64,000 nt of DNA, taken from assembly GCF_013377535.1 (NCBI RefSeq), contig NZ_JABCJE010000008.1:95402-159401 (forward strand). Reading direction: 5' to 3'. The notes under the pieces were generated by a model. The model worked only from the letters and a program-made list of their open reading frames with translations. It made no database searches and was not told the DNA's origin. This document shows, piece after piece, positions 28,137 through 35,695 of the stretch (the stretch's first letter is position 1; the number at the start of each line of letters is the position of its first letter). The position numbers were made by a program, and so were the translations under genes. Source of the DNA: Donghicola mangrovi. GTDB lineage: Bacteria > Pseudomonadota > Alphaproteobacteria > Rhodobacterales > Rhodobacteraceae.

Positions 28137-29221
28137 TTGCCGCTCTCGCCCGCGCCGGTGCGGGTGTCGATATCGACGACCGCCGACAGTCCCGCGCGCA
28201 GGCCGGTGATATGCTCGGGCAGAGAGATGCGCACGGGCACGCGCTGCACAATCTTGGTGAAGTTGCCGGTCGCGTTATCCGCCGGCAGCAGCGAGAAGAT
28301 CGAGCCTGTCGCCGGTGCGATTGAGGTCACGCGCCCCTCAATGACTTCGTCCTCTAGGGCGTCGATCTGAATGCGGACGCTCTGCCCCGGGGTCACCCCG
28401 TGCAACTGCGTTTCCTTGAGGTTGGCTTCGACATAGAGCCCCTGATCGGGGATCACCGCCGCAAGGCGTGCACCAACGCTGACAAGGTTGCCAAGTTCGG
28501 TCGCGATGTTGGCCACGGTCCCGTCAAAGGGCGCGCGCAGCACGGTGTGGTCTAGGTTCAGCTTTGCCTGACGCACGGCAAGTTCCAGTCCGGCGCGGGT
28601 CACTTCGCTCTCGGAACGCTGGGCTTTCAGGACCTCGATCTGGGCCTGCGCACCGCTGATTTCCGCCAGAACGGCAGCGCGATTGGCCTCGGCGGTTTTC
28701 ATCGTGGCCTCGGCATCATCCAGATCGGCTTGGCTGGTCACCTTGCGATCCACCAGCGCCTGAACGCGTTTCAGGGTGATGCGGGCGGCATTCACCGTGG
28801 CATCGGCGGCGGCCAATTCGGCCTCGGTCTGGGTTAACGTGGCGCGGGCGGCCTCGATCTGTGCATCGATGCGGGCCAGTGTCCGTTCCAGCGTCGGGAG
28901 GGCCGTTTCTGCCTGCTCCAGCGCGATCCGGTAGTCGCCATCATCAAGGCGGACCAGCACATCGCCCTTGGACACATGTTGGTTGGCCACAACCGGCACT
29001 TCGGACACGTAACCCTGTAGCTTAGACGCGACAATCGACAGGTCCGCTTGGACATAGGCGTCGTCGGTCGAGATCAGGAAACGCCCTTCGGTCCACCAAG
29101 CGTTCCCCTTCCAAGCGCCCGCGGCAATCGCGATCAGAAGAACGGTGCCAAGCACGAACTTCTTGCGGCTGCCTTTGGCGGCAGTTTCAGCAGGGAATTG
29201 ATCGGCGGTGGCGGTGGACAT
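28133..29221 (-). CDS. emrA: EmrA-type membrane-fusion adaptor
   Basis: A 362-aa HlyD-family adaptor that links EmrB to an outer-membrane channel. It has one N-terminal membrane helix (KFVLGTVLLIAIAAGAWKG), a lipoyl half (LQGYVSEVPVVANQHVSKGD), a long helical hairpin (residues about 95-190) and the second lipoyl half (LRAPFDGTVANIATELGNLVS). First gene of the emrAB operon; the promoter lies in the operator-containing interval with the TetR gene. Confidence 0.92.
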   Translation of the reverse strand: MSTATADQFPAETAAKGSRKKFVLGTVLLIAIAAGAWKGNAWWTEGRFLISTDDAYVQADLSIVASKLQGYVSEVPVVANQHVSKGDVLVRLDDGDYRIALEQAETALPTLERTLARIDAQIEAARATLTQTEAELAAADATVNAARITLKRVQALVDRKVTSQADLDDAEATMKTAEANRAAVLAEISGAQAQIEVLKAQRSESEVTRAGLELAVRQAKLNLDHTVLRAPFDGTVANIATELGNLVSVGARLAAVIPDQGLYVEANLKETQLHGVTPGQSVRIQIDALEDEVIEGRVTSIAPATGSIFSLLPADNATGNFTKIVQRVPVRISLPEHITGLRAGLSAVVDIDTRTGAGESGK

Positions 29222-29235
29222 GGGGCTCTCCAGTT

Positions 29236-29255
29236 ATCGAACCGAGTGGTTCGAT
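29236..29255. promoter_or_regulatory. TetR-type operator 1 (emrA side)
   Basis: A perfect 8-bp-arm inverted repeat, ATCGAACC with GGTTCGAT around GAGT, 14 bases upstream of the emrA start. The arms are identical to those of the second site at 29293. Confidence 0.75.
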
Positions 29256-29292
29256 TGCAAATAGAGCAGCGCCGGGTGTAAATCAAGACTTT

Positions 29293-29312
29293 ATCGAACC
29301 GGTCGGTTCGAT
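29293..29312. promoter_or_regulatory. TetR-type operator 2 (regulator side)
   Basis: The same 8-bp arms around GGTC, 13 bases upstream of the TetR-family start codon. Having one copy near each start implies that the repressor controls both the pump and itself. Confidence 0.75.
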
Positions 29313-29325
29313 CTATGGTGCAGCC

Positions 29326-29985
29326 ATGACCGAGATTGACCAAGACACCCTTAGCACCGCCTCCGCCGCCCGCCGTCATGCGGCTGGCGAAAACCCCGAA
29401 AAGCGCCGCCAAATTCTGGACGGCGCCTATGAGGTCTTTTTCGAAAAGGGGTTCGACGCGGCCTCAATGAACGGCATATGCAAGGCGGCAGGCGTGTCCA
29501 AAGGCACGCTCTACGTCTATTTCCAGAACAAAGAAGACCTGTTTGTCGGGTTGGTCGAGGATCGGCTGACCGAATTCCACATTGGCCTGATGGCAGAACT
29601 GGCGGCTGAATCGACGGTGTCGGGACGTCTGATGACCTATTCGCGAAACCTGATCCAGAAGATGGTCTCGCCCGAGGTGATCCAGCTGCACCGGATCGTC
29701 ATCGCCATGGTCGAGCGCATGCCCGAAATGGGCGATCGTTTCTACAAGGTCGGCGCCGCCTATTTCCTGAGCCAGCTCACCGAATTCCTGCGCCGTGAGG
29801 CACAGGCCGGCACGTTGGTGATCAAAGATTTCGAAGTCGCCGCGCAGCAATTTGTCGACTTGTCGATGGCGACCCCTTGGCGAGAGCGCCTGTTCGGGCG
29901 GCGTCAGACCGCGCCCGATGCGGAAGAGATCGACCTGCTGGCGCGGCGTGCGATTGGGGCGTTTCTCACCATTTACGGTGTGTGA
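29326..29985 (+). CDS. TetR-family repressor of emrAB
   Basis: A 219-aa regulator. The N-terminal TetR helix-turn-helix spans residues about 27-73 (RRQILDGAYEVFFEKGFDAA, then ICKAAGVSKGTLYVYFQNKEDLF). The C-terminal half resembles the TetR_C AefR-like ligand domain (VIQLHRIVIAMVERMPEMG). It is divergent from emrA with two matching palindromes between them, so it most likely represses the efflux operon and itself until a toxic ligand binds. Confidence 0.9.
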   Translation: MTEIDQDTLSTASAARRHAAGENPEKRRQILDGAYEVFFEKGFDAASMNGICKAAGVSKGTLYVYFQNKEDLFVGLVEDRLTEFHIGLMAELAAESTVSGRLMTYSRNLIQKMVSPEVIQLHRIVIAMVERMPEMGDRFYKVGAAYFLSQLTEFLRREAQAGTLVIKDFEVAAQQFVDLSMATPWRERLFGRRQTAPDAEEIDLLARRAIGAFLTIYGV

Positions 29986-30262
29986 ACTGTGCTCTTGTAA
30001 GTAAGCTTCGATTTCCATTCAGAATTGTCCACCCGGTTTGGAAATTGTGTGTTCAAAATGTCTTATCATTTCTGGCTGACGGGTGCGCAGATGACGTGTT
30101 TGGAGCCATTTTCCATCATTCCCGGAGGTAAGCCGCGTGTCGGTTGTAAGCGGATGTTGAATGAAGTGGAGTATTCTATTTAATTTTCTAAAGTGGTTTT
30201 TTGCCTTTGTTTCTGAGAGCGGCGGTAGAAAAGCCGTAATGCCCCAGCGTATTCTGCTCAAT
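29986..30262. other. Intergenic stretch without a recognisable gene
   Basis: The 277 bases between the TetR stop and the first transposase remnant are richer in A+T than the surroundings. I see no convincing reading frame, tRNA or strong terminator in them. Confidence 0.5.
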
Positions 30263-30343
30263 TTAAGCCGCTAATCTGAAAGCCTTGGCTAGCGCGCGCA
30301 TTGCAAGGGCCTGATGAGGGAGGTGGTTATTGTAAAAACCGAT
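30263..30343 (-). pseudogene. C-terminal remnant of a second transposase (integrase core)
   Basis: The minus strand reads IGFYNNHLPHQALAMRALAK followed by AFRLAA and a stop. This matches the closing motif of rve-type transposases (FYN-xx-RPHQALGM-xx-P-xx-AF). It is in a different frame from the IS3 orfB next to it and has a different ending, so it is debris of another element, about 26 codons long. The Arg of RPHQAL is replaced by Leu. Confidence 0.6.
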
Positions 30344-31350
30344 GGTAATCCTCCCGAAAAATAGTGGTGTTCAGAAGTAGAATTTTTCCGACACTTTGAC
30401 CTAGGAGACTGAATGGCCCCGCGTTTTTTGGACGCCCTTGTTGTTCATTTTTTTGCTGCCGTTCGTACTCGATTGGCGACAGCATGCCGTTATGCGCGTG
30501 CTTGCGTTTCGGGTTGTAGAACATTTCGATGTAGTCGAACACGTCCTGCCTTGCTTCTACACGCGCTCGGTATGTTTGCCGTCTGATCCGTTCGCGCTTG
30601 AGCAGGTTGAAGAAGCTCTTGGCAACGGCGTTATCGTGGCAATTGCCTCTTCGGCTCATCGAATGCTCCAGTTTGTGTGCGCGTAGGAACGCAGCCCAAT
30701 CCATGCTGGTGAATTGGCTGCCCTGATCCTAATGAATCAGGACCTTGTCGCAGGGTTTCCGGCGCCAGTTCGCCATCTGGAGCGCCTGCAGAACCACACC
30801 GGTCGTCTGCCTGCTTTGCATCGACCATCCGACGACCCGCCGAGAATAGAGGTCGATGACGACAGCCAGATAGGCGAAGCCTTCTTGGGTCCGGACATAG
30901 GTAACATCGGTGACCTGTTACCCGGTAGGCGATTGCCTGCAATCGCCGTAAGGGCAAGCCTTGTCCGCCGCGGCAACGTCAAACTGGCGGTCCAGTGTGT
31001 TGTCCACGATGATTGAGGGCTTGCCTCCATACTTGCCGGGGCGGCAGATTGTAGCCAATCTGCGCTGTGATCCCGGCCAGTCGGGTCAGACGGGACACAC
31101 GGTTCAGGCAGACACGCTCACCTTGATTGAGCAGGTCATCGTGCAGCTTGCGATGACCGTAGACCTTGCCGCTTTCAACCCATGCTTCTTGCAGCATCGT
31201 AGTCTGGCGTTGGTCTTCGATAGCTCGACGACTGAGCGGCGCCTTCAGCCACGCATAGAAGCCGCTCGGCTGTATCCTCAGACAATGGTACATCGCCCGA
31301 ACCGAAAAAAGTCCGCGATGCTCGGCAACGAACGCATATCTCACTTTGCA
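30327..31350 (-). pseudogene. IS3-family transposase orfB (DDE catalytic protein), multiply disrupted
   Basis: The frame begins near KVRYAFVAEHRGLFSV and shows AMYHCLRIQPSGFYAWL, VYGHRKLHDDL and RLTRLAGITAQIGY. Lesions follow: (1) a frameshift near 31050; (2) an insertion of about 39 bases at about 30915-30953 replacing the sequence around KAWVTDVTY; (3) an in-frame TAG at 30729-30731 inside the HSDQGSQ motif; (4) the catalytic Glu changed to Lys (DNAVAKSFFNLLK instead of DNAVAESFF). The frame then runs past the element end to 30327. The enzyme cannot be functional. Confidence 0.85.
30928..30947. repeat. Short palindrome within the insertion in orfB
   Basis: GGCGATTGC and GCAATCGCC form perfect 9-base arms separated by two bases. 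They make up the core of an approximately 39-base insertion interrupting the transposase frame. It may be a small palindromic mobile or repetitive element. Confidence 0.5.
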
Positions 31351-31613
31351 TCCCTGGCGAAATACGCGGTCACCTTTTTTAAGATATCCCGCTCCTCCGT
31401 CACACGCAGCAACTCGCGCTTCAGCCGACGGATCTCGGCGTCCTTGTCGCTGTCGCCTGACGCCGATTTCGCAAACTTGCGCTTCCACGCATAGAGCGAA
31501 TGCGCGCTCACACCCAACCGCTCCGAAACTTCCTTCACCGGATAGCCCCGTTCGGTGATTTGCGCGACCGCATCGCGCTTGAAATCGTCTGTGAAATTCC
31601 CTGTGCCCATCAT
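31341..31613 (-). CDS. IS3-family transposase orfA (DNA-binding helper)
   Basis: A 90-aa protein with the helix-turn-helix FTDDFKRDAVAQITERGYPV, KEVSERLGVSAHSLYAWKRKF and a C-terminal leucine-zipper-like coiled coil (DAEIRRLKRELLRVTEERDIL). Near its end the message contains AAAAAAG (31374-31380 on the minus strand), the slippery sequence for the -1 frameshift that makes the orfAB fusion; the -1 frame does lead into orfB. orfA is intact although orfB is dead, so it could only act as an inhibitor or do nothing. Confidence 0.85.
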   Translation of the reverse strand: MMGTGNFTDDFKRDAVAQITERGYPVKEVSERLGVSAHSLYAWKRKFAKSASGDSDKDAEIRRLKRELLRVTEERDILKKVTAYFARDAK

Positions 31614-31909
31614 GGCCTCCTTGCCTCAAAGTTAGCTAAGAAGGCGTCCACAATACTTGGCGCTATTCAGTTCTACCGCTGAGCCCTATTAAAAATGGGG
31701 GATTACCCCAATGCAAATGCTACGAAAACTGATTTCATAATACCCTCGGAATTGTCGGGTCCACGAATGGCACATTAAATCCTAGTAATAAACTCAGGAG
31801 TGGCGTGCAGGGCTTCACAAGTCCTTGAGCATCCGTGACCGTATCGGCAGCGCGAAATCTGACCCGGTTACACGCAGGACCATTGCGGGATCGTGGTGGG
31901 GTGATCTAG

Positions 31910-31933
31910 GCTCCCCTCGAAAAGAGGAGGAGC
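31910..31933 (+). promoter_or_regulatory. Hairpin sequestering the metY ribosome binding site
   Basis: GCTCCCCTC (31910-31918) pairs with GAGGAGGAGC (31924-31933, one bulged A) around a GAAAA loop. The 3' arm is the Shine-Dalgarno sequence, seven bases before the metY ATG. Translation of metY may therefore need this stem to be opened. Confidence 0.45.
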
Positions 31934-31940
31934 TTTTGAA

Positions 31941-33230
31941 ATGACCGAAGAATCCAAGGGACTTTTTACCCTGGCCGTCCACGCCGGATACGAGCCCGAC
32001 CCCGCCACCGGCGCGCGTCAGGTGCCGATTTACCAGACCACTTCCTATGTCTTCCGTGATACCGAACACGCCGCGCGTTTGTTCAACCTCGAAGAAGTCG
32101 GCTACATCTACTCGCGCCTGACCAACCCCACGGTGAACGCGCTGGCGGGCCGCGTGGCCGCGCTCGAGGGTGGCGTGGGTGCGGTGTGCTGCTCTTCGGG
32201 ACATGCGGCGCAGATCATGGCGCTGTTCCCGCTGATGGGGCCGGGGTGCAACGTGGTGTCGTCCTCGCGCCTATATGGCGGGACGATCACCCAGTTCAGC
32301 CAGACCATCAAACGCTTTGGCTGGTCGGCGAAATTCGTGGACACCGATGATCTGGACGCGGTCAAGGCGGCGATCGACGAAAACACCCGCGCCATCTTTT
32401 GCGAAACCATCGCAAACCCCGGCGGCTATGTCACCGATCTGGACGCGCTGGCCAAGATCGCGGACGAAGCTGGCCTGCCCCTGATCGTCGACAACACCAC
32501 CGCGACCCCCTTCCTGTGCCGCCCCATCGAGCACGGCGCGACGCTGGTGGTCCATTCGGCGACCAAATACATGACCGGCAACGGCACTGTGACCGGCGGC
32601 GTCGTGGTGGACTCGGGCAAGTTTGACTGGTCCGCGTCGGACAAATTCCCCTCTCTGTCCGCTCCGGAACCGGCCTATCACGGGCTGAACTTCCACGGGG
32701 CGCTGGGGCCGATGGCGTTTACCTTCCACTCGATTGCTGTGGGTCTGCGCGATCTGGGGATGACCATGAACCCCCAAGGCGCGCACTATACCCTCATGGG
32801 GATTGAGACCCTTGGCCTTCGGATGGAGCGTCACGTCCAGAACGCCAAAGCCGTGGCCGAGTGGCTGGAAAATGACCCCCGAGTCGAAGGCGTGACCTAT
32901 GCGGGCCTTCCCAGCTCGCCCTCTTATGAGCGCGCGCAGCGGATCGTGCCGAATGGCGCGGGCGCGCTGTTCACTGTGGCGGTGAAGGGTGGCTATGATG
33001 CCTGCGTGAAACTAGTGGATAGCCTGAAGCTGTTCAGCCACGTGGCCAACCTTGGGGATACGCGCAGCCTGATCATCCATCCGGCCTCGACCACCCACCG
33101 CCAGCTGGAAGAAGCCCAACAGGTCAAAGCGGGCGCTGCCCCCAACGTGGTGCGCATCTCCATCGGGATCGAGGATGTCAAAGACATCATCGCCGATCTG
33201 GATCAGGGTTTGGCCGCCGCAACGGCCTAA
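31941..33230 (+). CDS. metY: O-acetylhomoserine sulfhydrylase (MetY)
   Basis: A 429-aa pyridoxal-phosphate enzyme of the Cys/Met metabolism family that makes homocysteine from O-acetylhomoserine and sulfide. It shows the MetY start LAVHAGYEPDPATGARQVPIY, the motif YSRLTNPTVNALAGRVAALEGG, the PLP-lysine segment VVHSATKYMTGNGTVTGGVVV (Lys at about residue 209) and the C-terminal LGDTRSLIIHPASTTHRQL. Length fits the O-acetylhomoserine-specific group (about 425-430 aa), not the shorter cystathionine gamma-synthase group. It stands alone and has a stem covering its ribosome binding site. Confidence 0.93.
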   Translation: MTEESKGLFTLAVHAGYEPDPATGARQVPIYQTTSYVFRDTEHAARLFNLEEVGYIYSRLTNPTVNALAGRVAALEGGVGAVCCSSGHAAQIMALFPLMGPGCNVVSSSRLYGGTITQFSQTIKRFGWSAKFVDTDDLDAVKAAIDENTRAIFCETIANPGGYVTDLDALAKIADEAGLPLIVDNTTATPFLCRPIEHGATLVVHSATKYMTGNGTVTGGVVVDSGKFDWSASDKFPSLSAPEPAYHGLNFHGALGPMAFTFHSIAVGLRDLGMTMNPQGAHYTLMGIETLGLRMERHVQNAKAVAEWLENDPRVEGVTYAGLPSSPSYERAQRIVPNGAGALFTVAVKGGYDACVKLVDSLKLFSHVANLGDTRSLIIHPASTTHRQLEEAQQVKAGAAPNVVRISIGIEDVKDIIADLDQGLAAATA

Positions 33231-33238
33231 GAACACAA

Positions 33239-33267
33239 GGGGCGGGACCTGCAATGGTCCTGCCCTC
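33239..33267 (+). terminator. Probable terminator after metY
   Basis: GGGCGGGACC pairs with GGTCCTGCCC (one G-U pair in RNA) around a short loop, eight bases after the metY stop and just before the convergent GntR gene. The T-content downstream is modest. Confidence 0.45.
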
Positions 33268-33273
33268 TTCGGG

Positions 33274-33927
33274 TTACAGGCTGTCCTTCACCCGCTCCCA
33301 TGTGTTGCGGATGTGGGTGGCCATCGCCTGACCCAAGCGCGGACCATCGCGGTCCTTGAGCGCGGCGACCATCGCCTCGTGATCGGCCACGGCGCCGGCC
33401 CAATATTCCGGCTTTTCGTTCCCGATATAGCGGATGCGCTTCAGGCGCGCCTGTAGGTTGGCCTGCATGTCCTGAAGGGGCTCGTTCTTGGACAGGCCGG
33501 TCAGGCGCGAGTGGAATTCCTGGTTCATCTTGTAATAGGGCATGCGGTCGCGTTCGCGGTACCGCTCCATCATCTGGTTGTGCAGATCGACCAGCGCGGC
33601 GATTTCCTCATCGCTGGCGCGGGCGCAGGCCAATTCGCCCGCCAACTGCTCCAGATGCCCCAGAACCTCGAGCATCGAGAATACATCTTCGGGCGTTAGC
33701 TTGCGGACGGTCGCCCCGCGCGAGGGGCGCACGATCACCAACCCTTCGGCCGCCAAAGTGCGCAGCGCCTCGCGGAACGGGGTGCGCGAGACGCCGAGTT
33801 TCTTGATCAGGTCAGCCTCGTCGATTCGAGATCCCGGTTTCAGAAGCCCTTCGATGATCAGGTCACGAACGCGGCTCACCACTTGGTCGTGAAGCGAGCG
33901 GTTTTCGATTTCCAGTGACGTGTCCAT
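33274..33927 (-). CDS. GntR-family (FadR/FCD subfamily) regulator of the TRAP operon
   Basis: A 217-aa regulator. The N-terminal winged helix is residues about 8-72 (LHDQVVSRVRDLIIEGLLKPG, LGVSRTPFREALRTLAAEG). The C-terminal FCD ligand domain has the metal/ligand residues in NQEFHSRLTGLS and HEAMVAALKDRD. I use the ATG at 33927 (MDTSLEIENRS); the longer frame upstream is not protein-like. It is divergent from the TRAP binding-protein gene and a 10-bp palindrome lies between them, so it probably represses the operon until the acid-sugar ligand is present (inference). Confidence 0.88.
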   Translation of the reverse strand: MDTSLEIENRSLHDQVVSRVRDLIIEGLLKPGSRIDEADLIKKLGVSRTPFREALRTLAAEGLVIVRPSRGATVRKLTPEDVFSMLEVLGHLEQLAGELACARASDEEIAALVDLHNQMMERYRERDRMPYYKMNQEFHSRLTGLSKNEPLQDMQANLQARLKRIRYIGNEKPEYWAGAVADHEAMVAALKDRDGPRLGQAMATHIRNTWERVKDSL

Positions 33928-34018
33928 GCCTAATCCGTTGTCTTTTATTGCTTTTATTCCGCAATTCGCGGTTTTCAGCAGTTTACCAATAAATTCATTG
34001 TCCGTCGATATCTTATAC

Positions 34019-34028
34019 TTGTATACAA
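34019..34028. promoter_or_regulatory. Perfect palindrome TTGTATACAA, likely GntR operator
   Basis: A 10-bp perfect inverted repeat of the TNGTATACNA type bound by FadR/VanR-type GntR regulators. It lies 51 bases upstream of the TRAP binding-protein start and 92 bases from the divergent GntR start. Confidence 0.65.
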
Positions 34029-34078
34029 AATACATGACGAGGAGGGAGTTCTGGACCTCGTCACAGGAGGAGAAAACA

Positions 34079-35062
34079 ATGAAACACACCCGTACCGGGA
34101 TCACCGTGGGCCTTCTGGCCTGCACGGTGGCGTTTGCGGCCGTGCCCGCGATGGCCGAAACCTATGTCGTGGCCGTGGGTGCCGCGTCGAACAGCCTGCA
34201 AGGGCGCAGCGCCGCCAAATTCGCCGAAGACCTACAAGCCGAGCTTGGCGATGCCCATACCGTGGAATTTTACGCGGACGGTCAGCTTGGCGATGAAAAG
34301 GAACTGCTGCAAAAGCTGCGTCTGGGAACCGTCCAGTTTTCGCTGATCTCGTCGATCATGACCAACGTGGCCCCCGAATTCGCGCTGTTTGATATGCCGT
34401 TTCTGGTGCAGGACCGCGCGCACCTGAAGGCGATTGATGCCGAAATCGTCCAGCCCGATCTGGCCCCCAAAGCCGAGGCTGCGGGTCTGAAGGTGCTGTC
34501 CACTTGGGAAAACGGCTTCCGCCAGATCACCAACAACACACGCCCCATCAACGTCCCCGCTGACCTGAGCGGCCTGAAGATCCGCACCCCCTCGTCCGAG
34601 TGGCGCGTTGCGATGTTCAAGGAATGGGGCGCGAACCCGACCCCGATGTCGTTCTCCGAGGTCTTTGTGGCCCTGCAAACCGGCACCATGGACGGACAGG
34701 AAAACCCGCTGACCAACATCACTGGGGCGAACTTCCAAGAGGTACAGAAATACCTCAGCCTGACCGGCCACGTCTATTCGCCGACCTATCTGACCGCGGG
34801 AATGGGATCGTGGTCCAAGCTGCCCGAGGATGTGCAGGCCGCCGTGACCAAGGTTGCCGCCACCGTTCAGGATTGGTCGCTGGCCGAGGGCGAAACCGCC
34901 GATAACGAGCTGGTCGACAAGGTCAAAGCCGCCGGTATGGAAGTGAACATCGCCGACAAGGCCGCCTTTATCGAGGCCTCGGCCCCGATCTATGCCGCCT
35001 TTGCCGCGCAGGTTCCGGGCGGCGATGCGCTGGTCTCGCGCGCTCAGGCGCTGGCCAAGTAA
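34079..35062 (+). CDS. TRAP transporter solute-binding protein (DctP type)
   Basis: A 327-aa periplasmic binding protein with signal peptide ending FAAVPAMA. Typical DctP features are AAKFAEDLQAELG, YADGQLGDEKELLQKLRLGTVQF, and the carboxylate-binding region DLSGLKIRTPSSEWRVAMFKEWGA followed by EVFVALQTGTMDGQENPLTNI. The Arg in KIRTP should bind the carboxylate of the substrate. AGGAGG lies just upstream of the ATG at 34079. The following enzymes point to a four-carbon sugar acid such as erythronate or threonate as substrate (inference). Confidence 0.92.
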   Translation: MKHTRTGITVGLLACTVAFAAVPAMAETYVVAVGAASNSLQGRSAAKFAEDLQAELGDAHTVEFYADGQLGDEKELLQKLRLGTVQFSLISSIMTNVAPEFALFDMPFLVQDRAHLKAIDAEIVQPDLAPKAEAAGLKVLSTWENGFRQITNNTRPINVPADLSGLKIRTPSSEWRVAMFKEWGANPTPMSFSEVFVALQTGTMDGQENPLTNITGANFQEVQKYLSLTGHVYSPTYLTAGMGSWSKLPEDVQAAVTKVAATVQDWSLAEGETADNELVDKVKAAGMEVNIADKAAFIEASAPIYAAFAAQVPGGDALVSRAQALAK

Positions 35063-35079
35063 AGCCCCCCACGGATGGG

Positions 35080-35103
35080 ACCGGCCGGCGCGTGTCGGCC
35101 GGT
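35080..35103 (+). promoter_or_regulatory. Intercistronic hairpin after the TRAP binding-protein gene
   Basis: ACCGGCCG (35080-35087) and CGGCCGGT (35096-35103) form a perfect 8-bp stem, 17 bases after the binding-protein stop and ahead of the small-subunit ribosome binding site. It probably stabilises the upstream message. Confidence 0.5.
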
Positions 35104-35131
35104 GCGATCCGGGCAAAGGAGGGCCTGGGTT

Positions 35132-35695
35132 TTGGTAGCACGGTTTGAAAAACTGCTGTTGTGGCTGATCGAGACGATCTGCCTGATTTTACTGATCACA
35201 CTGGCCGTATCGGTGATCTATTCGACCACCATGCGGTATCTGGGGGCGTCGCCGTCCTGGTACGATGAAATCGCCAGTGTGCTCTTGGCGTGGCTGACCT
35301 ATTTCGGCGCGACCTATGCGCTGTTCATGCGTCACCACATGAGCTTTGGCGGTTTGGTGATGGCCCTGCCCCGCCCTGCGGCGATCGGCTTTGCGCTGTT
35401 GTCCGAGGTGCTGGTGATCGGGTTCTTCGCCGTGGTCGCGTGGTACGGGAACGCCATTCTGGCGGTGGCCAAGTGGGATTCTCTGCTGTCGATCCGCTGG
35501 ATGACGCTGGACATCGTGCAATCGGTCATTCCGATCACCGCCGTCCTGATGATCATCGGGACCCTGCTGACCATGCCCCGCGCCCTGCGCAATGCGGCCA
35601 GTGGCATCGACACCGACCACGCCGAAATCGAACAAGCCATCGCCGAAGCCGAGCGTGAGAACGCGGATGCGGCCCGAAAAGGCGGACTGAAATGA
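35132..35695 (+). CDS. TRAP transporter small membrane subunit (DctQ type)
   Basis: A 187-aa four-helix membrane protein: LLWLIETICLILLITLAVSVIY, then the family motif WYDEIASVLLAWLTYFGATYAL and two more helices. I place the start at the TTG at 35132 (VARFEKLLL follows), ten bases after AGGAGG; no ATG lies at the right place. The hydrophilic C-terminus is acidic (EIEQAIAEAERENAD). Its stop overlaps the start of the large subunit in ATGA. Confidence 0.88.
   Translation: MVARFEKLLLWLIETICLILLITLAVSVIYSTTMRYLGASPSWYDEIASVLLAWLTYFGATYALFMRHHMSFGGLVMALPRPAAIGFALLSEVLVIGFFAVVAWYGNAILAVAKWDSLLSIRWMTLDIVQSVIPITAVLMIIGTLLTMPRALRNAASGIDTDHAEIEQAIAEAERENADAARKGGLK

Larger units (their letters stand above)
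30368..31652 (-). mobile_element. Degenerate IS3-family insertion sequence
   Basis: About 1.29 kb holding an intact orfA and a broken orfB in IS3-family order. The proposed limits are a TGT at 30368 and an ACA at 31652. The inner sequence TCAAAGT appears in both ends (in the same minus-strand orientation expected for inverted terminal repeats) but at different distances from the tips, so the ends are tentative. I see no matching target duplication (TGG on one side, ATA on the other). Confidence 0.6.

Noticed and set aside
31850..31940. SAM-II or SAM-SAH riboswitch upstream of metY, suggested by GATCGTGGTG.
   Set aside because: The rest of the SAM-II core (the second half of the stem and the following pseudoknot strand) and the SAM-SAH core could not be found by eye, so only the hairpin is reported.
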